Shown: one piece after another, positions 46,950 to 58,571 of the stretch | Layout of the letters: every line of letters begins with the position of its first letter | Position numbering within the stretch: position 1 is the first letter of the stretch | From: Siphonodentalium dalli | Lineage: Eukaryota; Mollusca; Scaphopoda; Gadilida; Siphonodentaliidae | Length of the DNA stretch: 64,000 nucleotides | Assembly: GCA_032622095.1 (NCBI GenBank) | Contig: CP136064.1 | Coordinates: forward strand, 275,863,614-275,927,613 | Reading direction: 5' to 3' | Position numbers and translations under genes: made by a program | Notes under the pieces: model-generated | Databases searched by the model: none | What the model was told of the DNA's origin: nothing | Seen by the model: the letters and a program-made list of their open reading frames with translations, nothing else

Positions 46950-47860
46950 CAGTTAGAGCGGTAGGTCCTGTTAACGATTTGTGCATTAACCATTTCATGA
47001 ATAGAGCTTCCTGATATTTTGCGAAATCCCTGTGCCAATGCATTCTCTTATATATGCGACTCGACCATAGGTCGCCTCGCATATATAAGAGAATGCATTG
47101 GCCTAACAAATGTTATATTATTTTTTATAATTGTTAAAAAATGTAAGAAAAAAATTATAAAAATTGTTAAAAAATGTAAGAAAAAATTTATAAAGAATGT
47201 AAGAAACAATTATAAAAATGATAAAATTGTTAAACAATATAAGAAAAAATGATAAAAATTGTTATAAAATGTAAGAAAAAAGTGATAAAATATGACAAAA
47301 ATTGTTAAAGAATGTAAGAAAATTGGATGAAAAATGATAAATTGTTAAGCCAATGCATTCTCTTATATATGCGAGGCGACATATGGTCGACTCGCATATA
47401 TAAGAGAATGCATTGGCACAGGGGCTTTAATGTTGCGTCAACGCAGCTCTCGACATGAAAGGGTTAAAACTTATTTACAGAACGGAGATTTAAAGCGGTA
47501 TCTTGTTAACGATTTTTGCATTAACCCTTTCATGATGGGAGCTTCCTGATATCTTGTGAAAACCCTGTGCCAATGCATTCTCTTATACCATAGGTCGCAT
47601 CGCATATATAAGAGAATGCATTGGCCTAACAAATTTTATATTATTTTTTATATAATTGTTAAAAAATGTAAGAAAACATTATAAAAATTATAAAATTGTT
47701 GAACAATATAAGACAAAATTGTTATAAAATGTAAGAAAAAAGTGATAAAATATGACAATTTTTTTTAAAGAATGTAAGAAAATTGGATTAAAAAATGATA
47801 AATTGTTAAGCCACTGCATTCTCTTATATATGCGAGGCGACCTATTTCGCATGCTACTCA
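46950..47860. mobile_element. Tandemly duplicated MITE pair carrying 69-bp hairpins
   Basis: GTTAACGATTT.TGCATTAACC, AGCTTCCTGATAT and CCCTGTGCCAATGC recur at about 46970 and 47505, a direct duplication with period of about 540 bp. Hairpins lie at 47034-47102, 47349-47417, 47569-47625 (shortened) and 47809-47850 (half). They are separated by AT-rich spacers of degenerate TTGTTAAAAAATGTAAGAAA. Confidence 0.75.
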
Positions 47861-48534
47861 GCATAATGGCAGTCAATTAGAACACGTGTATATGACTTGG
47901 CTCCAGATGACTAATTGTTTACCGTGCCTGTTGTTGCCCATGTGTGTTTAGACATTTTGTGTTGATAAAAATAACCAGAGAACCAAAGCACACCATTGCG
48001 TGAAATAGTTCTTTCGTTCTAGTTGGACTTTCCAAGTTAAACATACGAAATTACAGAAATTGTGTTCATTATTTTGTGTAATTGATAATGGAAACAAGTG
48101 ACTCTGTTCCTTAGCACATATATTAATATCGTGTAAGTCCACATATTGTGGATGAAATTTCGCCGATCACAGCAGTCTTATCGGGGCATCAAGAGACTGA
48201 GGGGAGATAAATCAAGCATGGAGTTTGAACCTAATTGTCTAAGAATACGAAAACTGGTTTGTAATAAATTTCAATCGGTCACCCCATATGGTTGGAAAAT
48301 GTCCACCTGATACTCACATCAGACTCAATCTTCTGCTAAAAATCGGGGAAACAGTCTAGCCTTTTACACTATATATTTCTTGGAAGCGGATACTATCAGA
48401 ACAATCAGAATCTGAACGGATATTTGGTCTTAAATTTCCATCTGTTGCTGTTGTTGATTTACCAATTAAAGTGATGTGGAACACTCCGGTATGATGATCA
48501 AATAGAAATGGAGAATTTTTGAGTATTTTTTACA

Positions 48535-48830
48535 AATAGTATATCCAAATTGACAACACACACCGTCATTCTTATACATGAATTAAATGCAGTGACTCTC
48601 GATGTCGAAATCGTTTTCGTTAGTTTATCGCCGATATGTGCGTCCCAAATCGAGTAGTAAATATTTACGATTGAGCGCAGTTCTGACGATGTTTTCTATG
48701 GATTGGTACAGTCGATTTGCTTAAAATTTTCGGCGATGTTAGTAGAATGTTCCATTCCTCCAGTTGTCATAGCGCCTGAATACTAACTTATCAGTTTCAC
48801 GCACCCGAACAAGTACATAATATGTCTTTA
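48535..48830 (-). repeat. Dispersed repeat, inverted partner of 43390-43700
   Basis: Same blocks as listed for the partner, in the opposite orientation, with about 80-85 percent identity by eye. The spacer 47860-48535 before it shows nothing recognisable. Confidence 0.75.
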
Positions 48831-49338
48831 AATTTTCAATTGTTGTGAAACTATTGACACCCATGCAACCACCCCCGTCGCCAAGTCAATGGACAGTTAC
48901 TAATTTGCATAGCATATTCATGCAGGAGATGCTGAATTGCTTCCCCCCAGAAATATTCGGTTGGGAAAAACGATAAAAATCTAATATAATTTGAAAACTA
49001 CCTTGACCTTGTTGACCTTGAACTCGAGTTTGAGTTAACGTACAGCTAGCTACATGATGCCATTTAGTGGCTGAAGGGGTCACTCTCCCCAAAAAAAGTG
49101 CTGAAGGGTAAACATGATTTGAAAATGTGCTGAAGGGTACACAATCCGTTTACATTTCATGTCAGCTGTATGGCCATGTCACGTTCCATGTTGTCATTTC
49201 TAAGTGGGGACAATTAATGTCAAATTATTTTCATTGCTTATTCATCATCACCTGGCTGCTCACGATGAAAATCTCGAAAATAAAAACACTCGCGAATCAA
49301 CACACCGCCCAAAAACGACTCGCATTCTCACTGCAAAT

Positions 49339-50537
49339 TAGTGATGCGGACCGGACCGGACCACCTTGGGTGGTCCGGTCCACTGCCAAGGCAGTCCAGT
49401 CCGGTCCGGTCCAGGCCATTCCGGTCCGGTACACATGCCTGGACCGGTCCAAAACGGTCCGGTCCACATATAATAGGCTATATGTTAATGAATTCTCTGT
49501 TTTCTCAAAGTTTTTACTCTGTATATAGTACAAACTATAAAGTTGCTGAGTTCAGTGCATTGCAATGAGTCCATATATGTTAAAACTTACATTGTTTGCC
49601 GATTGCATGCATCATTGTCTGTCTCTGGTGGAATATACTGGGAACGATGCATGATAATAGTATTTCTAGTAATGCGAACATGCATGCACTAATTAAATGT
49701 ATTGGACAGATATATAGCTAGGGCCAGAATGTGTTATAACCAATCTAACATGGCACTCAACTGATCGTATGCATGATTCGTACCATACTTATTTTCATTA
49801 AATTGATATTTAACGAAATAACTATACTGATGACAATTATACAAATGTGTACTAATATGGCTACTACATTAATATTGGAGTCTTGGCGATTGTGATGGCT
49901 GATTGTATAGTCCTGACAATTACAGTTATATACCTAAGTACAACTACTATTGGATTAATGTGACTGTCTTGTGCATGTACTATGTAATGTGGTTTGCATG
50001 TTTCTTCGATAATTATAACTGTGAAAAACAATAGAATACTCGATTCGATATCCATCCAAATTGATTAGTTGATGCCATGTTACACTGTTTATGACAAATA
50101 GTTCCATACTCATTATAATGTTTTATTCTCTGATCAAATATAGATATTGAGAAGAACAAGGAGAAAATATATACATTCAGTTGCATGTTTGTCACATTGA
50201 TAGGGTGCTACTGCTACATAGTGTTGGCCAGTGTTACATTAATACATTATAAGGAAAGTACATCTATACATTGTTTTCGTGGCATCAAACGTTTAATAGA
50301 TATTAACCACTTGAATGCGTCAATACATCGTTGCTAATTGATATGGCGGCAAATACGCAATGATATTCGCAATAGTTTATTATAACTGAAGTAAAATAGT
50401 GGACCGGACCGGAGAGTACCGGACCGGCGGCAAAAAGCGGTCCGGTCCGGTCCAGTGACACCCGGTCTGAACCGGACCGCGGTCCACCCCTGGACCGCGG
50501 ACCGGACCGGTCCAAAGCGGTCCGGTCCGCATCACTA
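49339..50537. mobile_element. Non-autonomous hAT transposon with GGTCCGG-rich ends
   Basis: TIRs TAGTGATGCGGACCGGAC and its inverse are flanked by CTGCAAAT on both sides (49331-49338 and 50538-50545), an exact 8-bp duplication. The outer about 130 bp at each end are dense with GGTCCGG and CCGGACC, likely transposase-binding arrays. The 0.9-kb AT-rich interior has no transposase frame. Confidence 0.9.
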
Positions 50538-50949
50538 CTGCAAATAGAGGCTTCGAATTGCGCTATACAATATACATGAAGGTAAAGTGTACGCGATAAG
50601 GAATTAAACGCTCAACATCGTGGCTATGTTTTTGTGATAGTGATTGACGGTGACCAAGATCCTGCCACGAATATCAACTCTGGCTAACGCTCGTAGAGAT
50701 CATATTCCACTATAGTGCAAAACCTGTGAACTTTTTGATGTTTTGACAGGAAACCTTATACTGTTAAAAAATAACGCGGGAAATATATTTCTTAGTTATT
50801 ACCTGTTCCTTAATAATGTACTTGACTGTATAGGTGAAAGTCCCAACTCGAAATTTCACGATTTACGTGAATTTGTGAACAATTTTCTTACGTCGCTTAC
50901 AATTATGCAATTTCAAGCATACATAATTAGACATTGAATACAATGACCG

Positions 50950-51290
50950 CACTCAGGGACGTGGATAGAGGGTCTCCGTGTGGGGTGTGTCCACCTTGAT
51001 AATTCCAACTGCACCCCCCTTGATTCAGACCAGAGACAAGGTCTTGCATAATTCCATTTGCACCCCCCCCCCTTGAATCAAATCAAAACACCCTAGAATC
51101 AGACCAAAGGTTTTGCATAATTTCATTCCACCCTTGCACCTAAGTGTTCACAGGCCTAATAGCCTATTTATAAACCATGGTTCTATCTACCCGGTATGAT
51201 AATATTCATATATTTTGAACCTGAAAATTGCGCAAATCCTAACATCTAGTGGTCTAACTCCAGCCAAATGCACACGACTACGGACAATAG
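50950..51290. repeat. Dispersed repeat fragments (GACGTGG.TAGAGGG type)
   Basis: GGGACGTGGATAGAGGGTCT matches fragments at 29.68 and, in inverse, 34.76 and 54.77 kb (CCTCTAGCCACG). C-runs and GCACCCCCC recur. Confidence 0.5.
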
Positions 51291-51291
51291 A

Positions 51292-51900
51292 CCAGGACAC
51301 ACCGGGCCGACCATGGTTATTAGGCCCGGTGTGAGAAAATTTTGAAAACTAAACAAGAAAATCGCAAAATCCTAGCATCTAGACTGACCTCAAGCTTTCC
51401 TTGTGTTGGAAATTTCAAACCTCATACTCTCCTTTAGTTTGGAAAATTTCCAACTGATGACCATTTCAGTCAACAATTTTAACAAAATATAGTAAAATAT
51501 TGTTTTCTTAAACTCATTAGCAGTTTTTTATTGGCCACGGGGAGGGACCAGGACACACCGGGGCGACAATGGTTCGGCCCGTTGTGCGAAAATTTTGAAA
51601 TCTGAACAAGAAAATCGCAAAATCCTAGCATCTAGACAAGCCTCAAGCATTCATAGAGTTGGAAATTTCAAACATGACACCCCGACTTAGGTTGGAACAT
51701 TTCCAACTGATGACAATTCCAGTGACAATTTTGACCAAATGTAGGACAATATTGTTTTCTTAAATTAACTAGAAGTTTTTTCACTGGCCATGGGGGAGGG
51801 ACCAGGACACAAGCTTTCGAAGTGTTGGAAATTTCCAACCTGATGGCCATTTCTAACTGATGGTCATTTCAGTCCAAATTTTTTATCAAAAGAAGGAAAA
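51292..51900. repeat. Tandem repeat of about 255 bp (2.4 copies)
   Basis: Copies start with ACCAGGACAC at 51292, 51547 and 51801. Shared blocks include AAAATCGCAAAATCCTAGCA and TTTCCAACTGATGA. Confidence 0.85.
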
Positions 51901-53290
51901 TATGCAAATATTAGTCCAAAAACAATAAATTCCCCCCCCAATAAATTGTTTGAAAATCAAACTGCAAGAACATTTTCAACCTATTGTTGGTGTGAAATTT
52001 CCAATTAATGTTGTGTCAGGTATGAAATTTCCAACTGTTGAAAATTTTGACCAAAGTTGGGGGGGGGGGTGAGACACCCCCTCAAACCCCCCTGTTGCCA
52101 CGTCTCTGACGCACTGAGTACCGATATGCACATTACATATGTTAAACTTCAAAATGTAAGATGAAAAACCCCTTCCACATCTGTAATTTTCAACATATTA
52201 TCCAGCCCGCTGTCGATTTAATTATTCACGACCGATGTGATTTCCCAAATGAATGAGTCATACATGTGCACCAATTGCCCCAACTTTGACACTACTATAC
52301 ACTGTCTGGGTTAGAGGGTGCACGGTTGTTGAAAATTCTTATCAAAATCCACCGCTATTATCATTAAAGTGATGGCCTGTCGTATGCAATGTGTATTTAT
52401 CGGTGTATTTTGATAATAATTTCCAACAACTGTGAGTTGGTGTCTCATCCAGGCACTTTTTGAAACTGTTCTGTCAACTTTCTCATAAACACAATTTCCT
52501 CTGAGCATTCTCATTCTTACTTATCTCGCAAAAACAAACAAAAAGACTTGAGGTCATTGAAGAATATTTGGTGTTACATATATTAAATTGTATTATATTA
52601 GTAGATCTACAATAAAGATATATAGATGTAAATGGATTATTGCTAAATAGCAACGTGTGTTGTTCCACATGCAGTCTTAATTGGCGATGTTAGCATATGG
52701 AAAAAATGAAGGAAATCATGTTTTATAATTTCGGAAGCAGTGTTGACGGGTGTCTTTGAATTGGTACGGTATTAATATCACATTACCATAATATGATTTT
52801 AAAAGCGGGAATCTTTGAAAAAAGTTCAGGGTGGTAAGTCCACATCCTAATAATAATCAGAATTAGAATACAATTCACTAAGTCAATAATATATTACATA
52901 ATTTTTTCTTTCATGAACTGCAGCTTGCACAGGTTTATATAGCATCGGCCGAATATCTGCAAAAACTTTGGGCACAACATACGGCTGGTTTTCTGTTACA
53001 AATTAAGGGTTTCATGGCAATAGGATGATAATTTGAAATATGATTGCTGACTTTATATCCTTGAAACTTTTTGGCCAAATGAAATTTTCTTTGGAAATTT
53101 TCCAAACATATTGACCATTGGCCAATTTGCCCACCGAAAACGTGAACCCTGCCAGCTATATAGAACATTTTGGTTCCTCGGGAAACCAAAACTGGTTCCC
53201 ATGTTTGTCCCAGTATAGGAACCAAACGATAAACCAAATTAAAGAACCAAATCCAGTACACAACAGACATTCTGGTTCCACGAAAATATG
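51901..53290. other. Intronic spacer
   Basis: G-run at 52061-52070. Fragments of the TTTCCAAC repeat to about 52080. No exon recognised. Confidence 0.45.
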
Positions 53291-53690
53291 GATATCACAT
53301 GATGTTGGTTCACCGAATAGACCCCGAATATGTTTTGATTGATATCACCCGATGTTGGTTCACCGAATAGACCCCGAAGATGTTCTGATTGATATCACAC
53401 GATGTTGGTTCACCGAATAGACCCCGAAGATGTTCTGATTGATATCACACGATGTTGGTTCACCGAATAGACCCCGAAGATGTTCCGATTGATATCACAC
53501 GATGTTGGTTCACCGAATAGACCCCGAAGATGTTCTGATTGATATCACACGATGTTGGTTCACCGAATAGACCCCGAAGATGTTCTGATTGATATCACAC
53601 GATGTTGGTTCACCGAATAGACCCCGAAGATGTTCTGATTGATATCACACAATGTTGGTTCACCGAATAGACCCCGAAGATTTTCTGATG
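53291..53690. repeat. 50-bp minisatellite (8 copies)
   Basis: Unit GATATCACACGATGTTGGTT, then CACCGAATAGACCCCGAAGA, then TGTTCTGATT. Very few substitutions, mostly in the first and last copies. Confidence 0.95.
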
Positions 53691-54069
53691 TCTGACGGAA
53701 ATATCGAATTATATCAATAAAGTTATTTGTGTCCCATACTCCCCATATGTGTGATATGATCAATAGAGTTAGTGAGTTACACCAGACAAATTATCAGAGT
53801 GTATGCATATGATTCGAAACAGCTAGTGCTTGGTATTTCAAAGGAATCCCGCTTGATTTAATCTTTCCCATATCATTTTAACACCAAACGCGTGGACACA
53901 TTGCTAAATTCTACACTATGAAATTGAAGCTGTGTCGTGTTCCCACACAAACCTTGATGGAACCAAAGCAGTGTGAAACCAAATTGTTTGGTTCAATGAT
54001 GGTATTTTGTTTTCCGGGGAGCCAAATATACGGCTGTTTTCTTGGAGTGTAGGATGTCAGTTACATTAC

Positions 54070-54229
54070 CTTTTGCTCGGATGAGGGTGATCACCAGTCC
54101 CAGGATGAGACCAGTTATGAGGAGCACGAAGAAGAACATGAAGAAATGGACCCGAGAGCGCCACCGCTTCTCCTTCGCATCTCTATCTTCATCGTCATAG
54201 TCCGGCTCAATCGACTTCCCATCGATGTC
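54070..54229 (-). CDS. Exon: cytoplasmic tail and transmembrane helix
   Basis: A 160-nt exon, phase 0 in and 1 out. Acceptor TTGTTTCAG and donor AAAG/GTAATG. It encodes an acidic stretch (EPDYDDEDRDAKE), a basic cluster (KRWRSR) and one hydrophobic helix, FFMFFFVLLITGLILGLVIT. The basic residues before the helix predict an inside N-terminus, hence a type II (signal-anchor) protein with SEA and Ig domains outside. Flanks 53691-54069 and 54230-54590 show nothing else. Confidence 0.7.
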
Positions 54230-54589
54230 CTGAAACAAATCACATTGTTATATACGTAGAGTTTGCTGATACTGTATGTTGATTGGACGAACAGATATCA
54301 CGTGTCAGAGTAGTTTTGGCCATTGCCCGGTAAGCGAACTATCGCCCGGGCTATAGATTTCGAACTACTAACAGCCTGCTGACGTCACGGTTGGTGCGAA
54401 GGGAGAATATTGTCATACATAATAAAACACATATTGAATTCCTTTGGGTGAAATAGCCAGATATGTAAGATTGCAGTCTGCATTAATCGACCGATTGCAG
54501 TTACCGGAACGCGACAAGAATGTGAACTTACTATAGGTTTAGTTTTAGGACTGAAGTGTATGCGTCTCTTTAACTAGAAGTGTGGCTGC

Positions 54590-54785
54590 GAAATTTCCAA
54601 CCATAAGGGGTATTACGTTTAAAATTGCCAACAATTGAAAACCTTGAAGTACCTGTTAGGAAAATTCGATCCAAGGGTGGTGTGCAAATAAGAAATTGTG
54701 ACTTTTGATCTGGTTCAAGGGTGTGTAGTTCGAACTTACAATGAGGAAACCCCAAATGAACACCCTCTAGCCACGACCTGGCTTA
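54590..54785. repeat. Dispersed repeat fragment
   Basis: AAATTTCCAACC...CACCCTCTAGCCACGACC, related to the 51-kb and 34.7-kb repeat sequence. Confidence 0.45.
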
Positions 54786-55120
54786 AGCCGATATAAAACA
54801 ATATCTAGGGTTTTCAACCTCAACCGAGTAACCCTGCTAGTGATATCTATACTATTATTTCAACCCACTATCAAATTAGGTATTTTAATGTGATGACACA
54901 AACACGTCTGTATCTTCTAGTGGTACAATAATAGTATTATCTATTATTAGTAGTGGTACTACACATACCTATCATCCTATGATTATTGTAATATTGATTC
55001 ACAGCATATATGGTTGCTCCACTAAGTGTCACATACGATCATATTATTAAAGTCGAAATATGTACGAGAGAATGCAATAAAAAATATATACTTCAATAAA
55101 GATTAAGTCTGTCACTGCAT

Positions 55121-55369
55121 GAGTCGCCGCCATATTGTATTCATCCAGCCGCTGCCCGCGGTTTACAGCTCAAAGTTCTGGAGGTGCATATATGGAACTT
55201 TTGAATATGCATGATTCCATATGTGGAATTAATGAATATTCAAACGCTCCATATATGGAATCATGACTATTCAAAAGTTCCATATATGGAACGCACCTCT
55301 AGAACTTTGACCTGTAGCATTTAAACCGCGGAATGGGTGCTGGGTGAAAATCCTATATGGCCGCGACTC
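55121..55369. mobile_element. Palindromic MITE, copy 2
   Basis: Bounded by GAGTCGCCGCCATATTG and the inverse ATATGGCCGCGACTC. The internal palindrome is built on TTCCATATATGGAAC and AAGTTCTGGAGGTGC. Both termini are present here, so 249 bp is likely the full length. Confidence 0.8.
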
Positions 55370-55496
55370 AATGATCTCTGTTTGATCTTAGCAGATACAA
55401 CGAGATAACCCTGGAATACATGAAAAACGAACAAATTGCTGAACTCTGGTGTAGAAGCTATAAATAGAATCCTAGAATGATAGATACTTCATTTTT

Positions 55497-55585
55497 TTAA
55501 ACATATTTATTGCAACAAAAGTTACTAGCGATTGGGACACAATTGATAAACTTAATGCAGTCGCTCTCCCCACAATATTTACACA
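55497..55585 (-). mobile_element. LINE 3' tail (minus strand)
   Basis: Inverse orientation of GGGGAGAGCGAC...TTGTGTCCCAATCGC...AATAAATATGTTTAAA. It may be the 3' end of the reverse-transcriptase relic at 56.6-57.4 kb, now separated from it by later insertions. Confidence 0.5.
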
Positions 55586-55615
55586 AATGATTATAACCAA
55601 GATAACTAAACTAAT

Positions 55616-55662
55616 AGAATATATATGTATATGTATATGTATATATATATTTATTTATATAT
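55616..55662. repeat. (TATATG)n microsatellite
   Basis: Imperfect TATATG/TATATA repeats. Confidence 0.8.
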
Positions 55663-55864
55663 GAAGAAAATACCCCTTTGACAAAACCCTGCTCCAACAT
55701 CAGTTAAGATGAACCAAAAATCACATAAACCCCACCAAATGTTATAGCTATCAAATCATCCATAACCCATATATAGCAATATGCCCTGGAAGGCACTACA
55801 CCAATCACCATAAAATCACAAAATCTTGCATGTAAATATGTTCAGCTGTCATCTTGTAAACATT

Positions 55865-55963
55865 TTGTAACTAAATCGATTGTATTGGGAGAGGGGCTTC
55901 ATAAGTTGAAAAAACTTGTGCCCCGATCCCTTTTGTATTATATGCAAATAAAATACGTTTCAA
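55865..55963 (+). mobile_element. LINE 3' tail (plus strand)
   Basis: GGGAGAGGGGCTTCATAAGT...CTTGTGCCCCGATCCCTTTTG...AATAAAATACGTTTCAA. Opposite in orientation to the tail at 55.5 kb. Confidence 0.7.
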
Positions 55964-55974
55964 GTCAAAGTCAT

Positions 55975-56640
55975 AGAATATAATGTACATGCTCTAAGAA
56001 TTTGATGATGATATATATAGTAACTGTTATTAATGATTATCGTTTAAGTAAATAGTTTGGTATATATAACATCAGGCTAAACTAATAGAATATAATGTAC
56101 ATGCTCTAATATAATATAATGTATATACATGCTCTAAGAATTTGATGATGATTTGTGATTTGTGATCCCGTGGTCCTCTCCTATATACAGATAGCATGTC
56201 ATGCCGTCAATATATAGTAACTCTTATTAATGATTATCGTTTAACCCTTTACCCAACAAAACGGCCAAAACCGGCCAAATAAAGCTTCAACAGCCTAAAA
56301 TATCTTCGGTCTGCCTCAATAGAACCATACAAATATGGATATCATTGGAACCGGCTCCTTGACCACATTGTGATAGTTACAGTTATACCCTGTGCCAATG
56401 CATTCTCTTATATATGCGATTCGACCATAGGTCGCCTCGCATATATAAGAGAATGCATTGGCCATTTTTTCTTACATTCTTTAACAATTTTATAATTTTT
56501 AATGTGTTAAGCCAATGCATTCTCTTATATATGCGAGGCGACCTATGGTCGACTCGCATATATAAGAGAATGCATTGGCACAGAGCCCTTCTGTTGGGTA
56601 AAGGGTTAAGTAAATAGTTTGGTATATATAATGTATATTT
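55975..56640. repeat. Local duplication containing an empty and a filled TTAA site
   Basis: AATATAATGTACATGCTCTA, GAATTTGATGATGAT and AATGATTATCGTTTAAGTAA appear twice. In the first copy (56030-56062) TTAA at 56044 is uninterrupted; in the second it is split by the MITE at 56245-56605. Confidence 0.85.
56245..56605. mobile_element. TTAA MITE with two internal hairpins, copy C
   Basis: Flanked by TTAA (56241-56244 and 56606-56609), ends CCCTTTACCCAACA and inverse. It carries hairpins at 56394-56462 and 56511-56579. Insertion is proven by the empty site 200 bp to the left. Confidence 0.85.
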
Positions 56641-57420
56641 TTTAACAATGCAAAAATAATAGTTGGTTACGACGTTGTGGTGTATTTGGGGTTCATCTTA
56701 TAGTAAATGGTCAATGTCGACAATTCTGAAAGCATATTCGTCTAATTTGTCATATACATAGATTCTTTGCAGTCAGAATAATTGGCATTCGAAAAAGAAG
56801 TGTAGTGCATACTCGATTGGGAATTTCAGGAACATAGTTATGATATATAACTAAACGCATGCAGTTTACCATACAACCGTTGCGAATTTTGGAATGGACG
56901 ATATTTTCTTTTCAACTTTGACTTTTCGACTGTGGTTTCAACTTTGAGGGTCGAATCTATAAAACTAAGATTGGCTTTAAAATATGGTAGGTTTACAACA
57001 TCGGTCATAAGCGGGGTAGCCTATTCAATGATTGTGCCATAAAGGGTAGAACATATTGTGTACAGTGTGGCAGAAGTAGCGATAGAAATGTCCAGGGTTC
57101 CGCTTTGGGTATCTTGAAATATTGCTAGCACGCGGAGGTAAGATAGTTGATAAGTGATTCATAAGTAGTTGGGTGCAAGGTTGTTAGTTATTTTATAGAT
57201 ATAATGTAATTGATGATGTTCGCGTCGGTTAACGAGCATGGGCCAACCGATTTCATGAAGCAAGTCTTTATCGGATATACCGATCGGTTAAGTCCCGTTA
57301 TAATTCTGGCAGCTTCTTTATTGTGAGAATGAGTGGCAAGCCCTTTATTGTGACGTAAAGTCCTGCATACGGGGACAAAGAACCAGTCAGACTATTTCCT
57401 TCAATACATAAGATATGACA
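56640..57420 (-). pseudogene. Non-LTR retrotransposon reverse-transcriptase C-terminal relic
   Basis: The minus strand shows AARIITGLNRS (about 57318), then in a shifted frame LHEIGWPMLVNRREHH and ITNNLAPNYL (about 57270-57170), and further down LHFFFECQLF (about 56780) and KLDEYAFRIVDIDHLL. These follow the usual order of the RT thumb and C-terminal Cys/His region of mollusc-type non-LTR elements. Several frameshifts and stops; the catalytic core is absent. The relic lies 250 bp below the first exon of the host gene, in its first intron. Confidence 0.7.
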
Positions 57421-57667
57421 TAACAAATGAGCCATGTCCGTTTGAATTGAGGACTCAATACGTCAAATCATGACATAATCAATTACAGCTGAATGATAAA
57501 TTATAACTAGGTAGCTTTCTATCGAACCGATTTAAACGGCTTTTATATGCAAGTAACCATATGTAGATATGACGTCATACACCGGGGTCATAATTTAGAT
57601 GGATAAACGAAATGTACAAACACCCGAGTGACAGAAACGATGTCATCTTTGATATATTATGCCCTAC

Positions 57668-57724
57668 CTGTGTGCAGTTTGGCTTGGCGAAGACGTGTTT
57701 TGTACAAATGTACACCTGTGACAT
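57668..57724 (-). CDS. Exon: probable first coding exon (N-terminus)
   Basis: ATG at 57724-57722 with an in-frame TAA 18 nt upstream, 19 codons, and donor CAG/GTAGGG. It joins in phase 0 to the transmembrane exon and reads MSQVYICTKHVFAKPNCTQ. No signal peptide, consistent with a type II protein. Support is limited to the start, donor and phase; the sequence could also be part of a longer exon with a non-coding 5' portion. No promoter was identified. Confidence 0.4.
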
Positions 57725-57934
57725 TAAATGGTTTGATGTGGTTTAAGCGAACAGCACGACGGGGAACATCTCCGTTTTTATTTTCCTGATAAATATAGGC
57801 AGTACCATAAAATTGTTAAAATACATGTATTACAATGACGACATGCACCTATCGACCTCGGCTTGTGACGTAACATGTACGTGTCTCATGCATACTTCTG
57901 TGTACTCCTACCATGGTCGACGACGCATAGCAAC

Positions 57935-58215
57935 GTGACTAAATAGTCTCCGTTCGGGGTGTCCACCTTGAATTGGAATTTTCAAGTTTACAGTGAAGCA
58001 TGACCAATTTGAAAAACAAAATTCCGAGCCCGGCAGGGGGGGGGGGGGGGGGGGGTGGGGTCGGAATTTATTTTCCTTCCGACCCTTGTTGGGACCCACC
58101 CACCCCCGCGTCCAAAATTTGTTCAGTTTTTGGCAGTTTTTTCCCGACCATTTTTGGACACCCGCCCCCTTTAAACACTAAAACAGAGATTTGCGGGGGG
58201 AAATTCACTGTAAAC
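57935..58215. repeat. Dispersed repeat with long G-run
   Basis: GGGGTGTCCACCTTGAATTG matches the repeat at 50.98 kb. A G-run of about 20 lies at 58037-58056, followed by G/C-rich low-complexity sequence. Plus-strand Gly-rich frames are artefacts. Confidence 0.5.
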
Positions 58216-58307
58216 ATCTGTATATGAGTTTCTGTGTATACTATTTGTCATGGATGTTAACATTGACATGTAAATATTTGAAATTGACATGTAAATATTG
58301 AACTGAA

Positions 58308-58562
58308 TTGTGATTGATTGATTGGGGTTTAATGTCGTTTTCAGCAACTAAGACCATATCACGACAGTTTTAGTGGTGGAGGAAATCCGAACACTTATAC
58401 GGCTAACCTAATAAACCATCGGCAATCGGCGAGTAATTGGCAACTCCAAGAGATAACGATTTCGAGTTACAAGATCCACGATGGAAACATGTGGATTTGA
58501 ACCTTTATCGCCAGCGCTGGAGGGCGAAACGGTTTGGAACCTTGCCCCCCTAATCGATTGGG
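58308..58562 (+). mobile_element. SINE-like dispersed repeat
   Basis: Starts GATTGATTGATTGGGGTTTA, then CATATCACGACAG and GTGGTGGAGGAAATCC, and ends near CGCTGGAGGGCGAAACGG. I recognise this style from abundant molluscan repeats; family assignment is from memory and unverified. Confidence 0.45.
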
Positions 58563-58571
58563 ATTTTTGTT

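Larger units (their letters stand above)
25178..57724 (-). other. Gene model: type II membrane protein with SEA and Ig domains (seven exons, 3' end not found)
   Basis: Exons on the minus strand: 57668-57724, 54070-54229, 45549-45572, 44408-44520, 42937-43004, 34857-35083 and 25178-25510, giving 982 coding nt (327 codons). Every junction agrees in phase (0, 1, 1, 0, 2, 1, then 1 outgoing), and every internal border is AG/GT. Order in the protein: cytoplasmic N-terminus 1-46, transmembrane helix about 48-69, short stalk, SEA domain about 83-210, Ig domain about 218-327. Function unknown. SEA and Ig modules point to a cell-surface role. No further exon was recognised between 17.6 and 25.2 kb, so the last exons probably lie beyond the array. 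The exact protein family was not identified. Confidence 0.6.
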
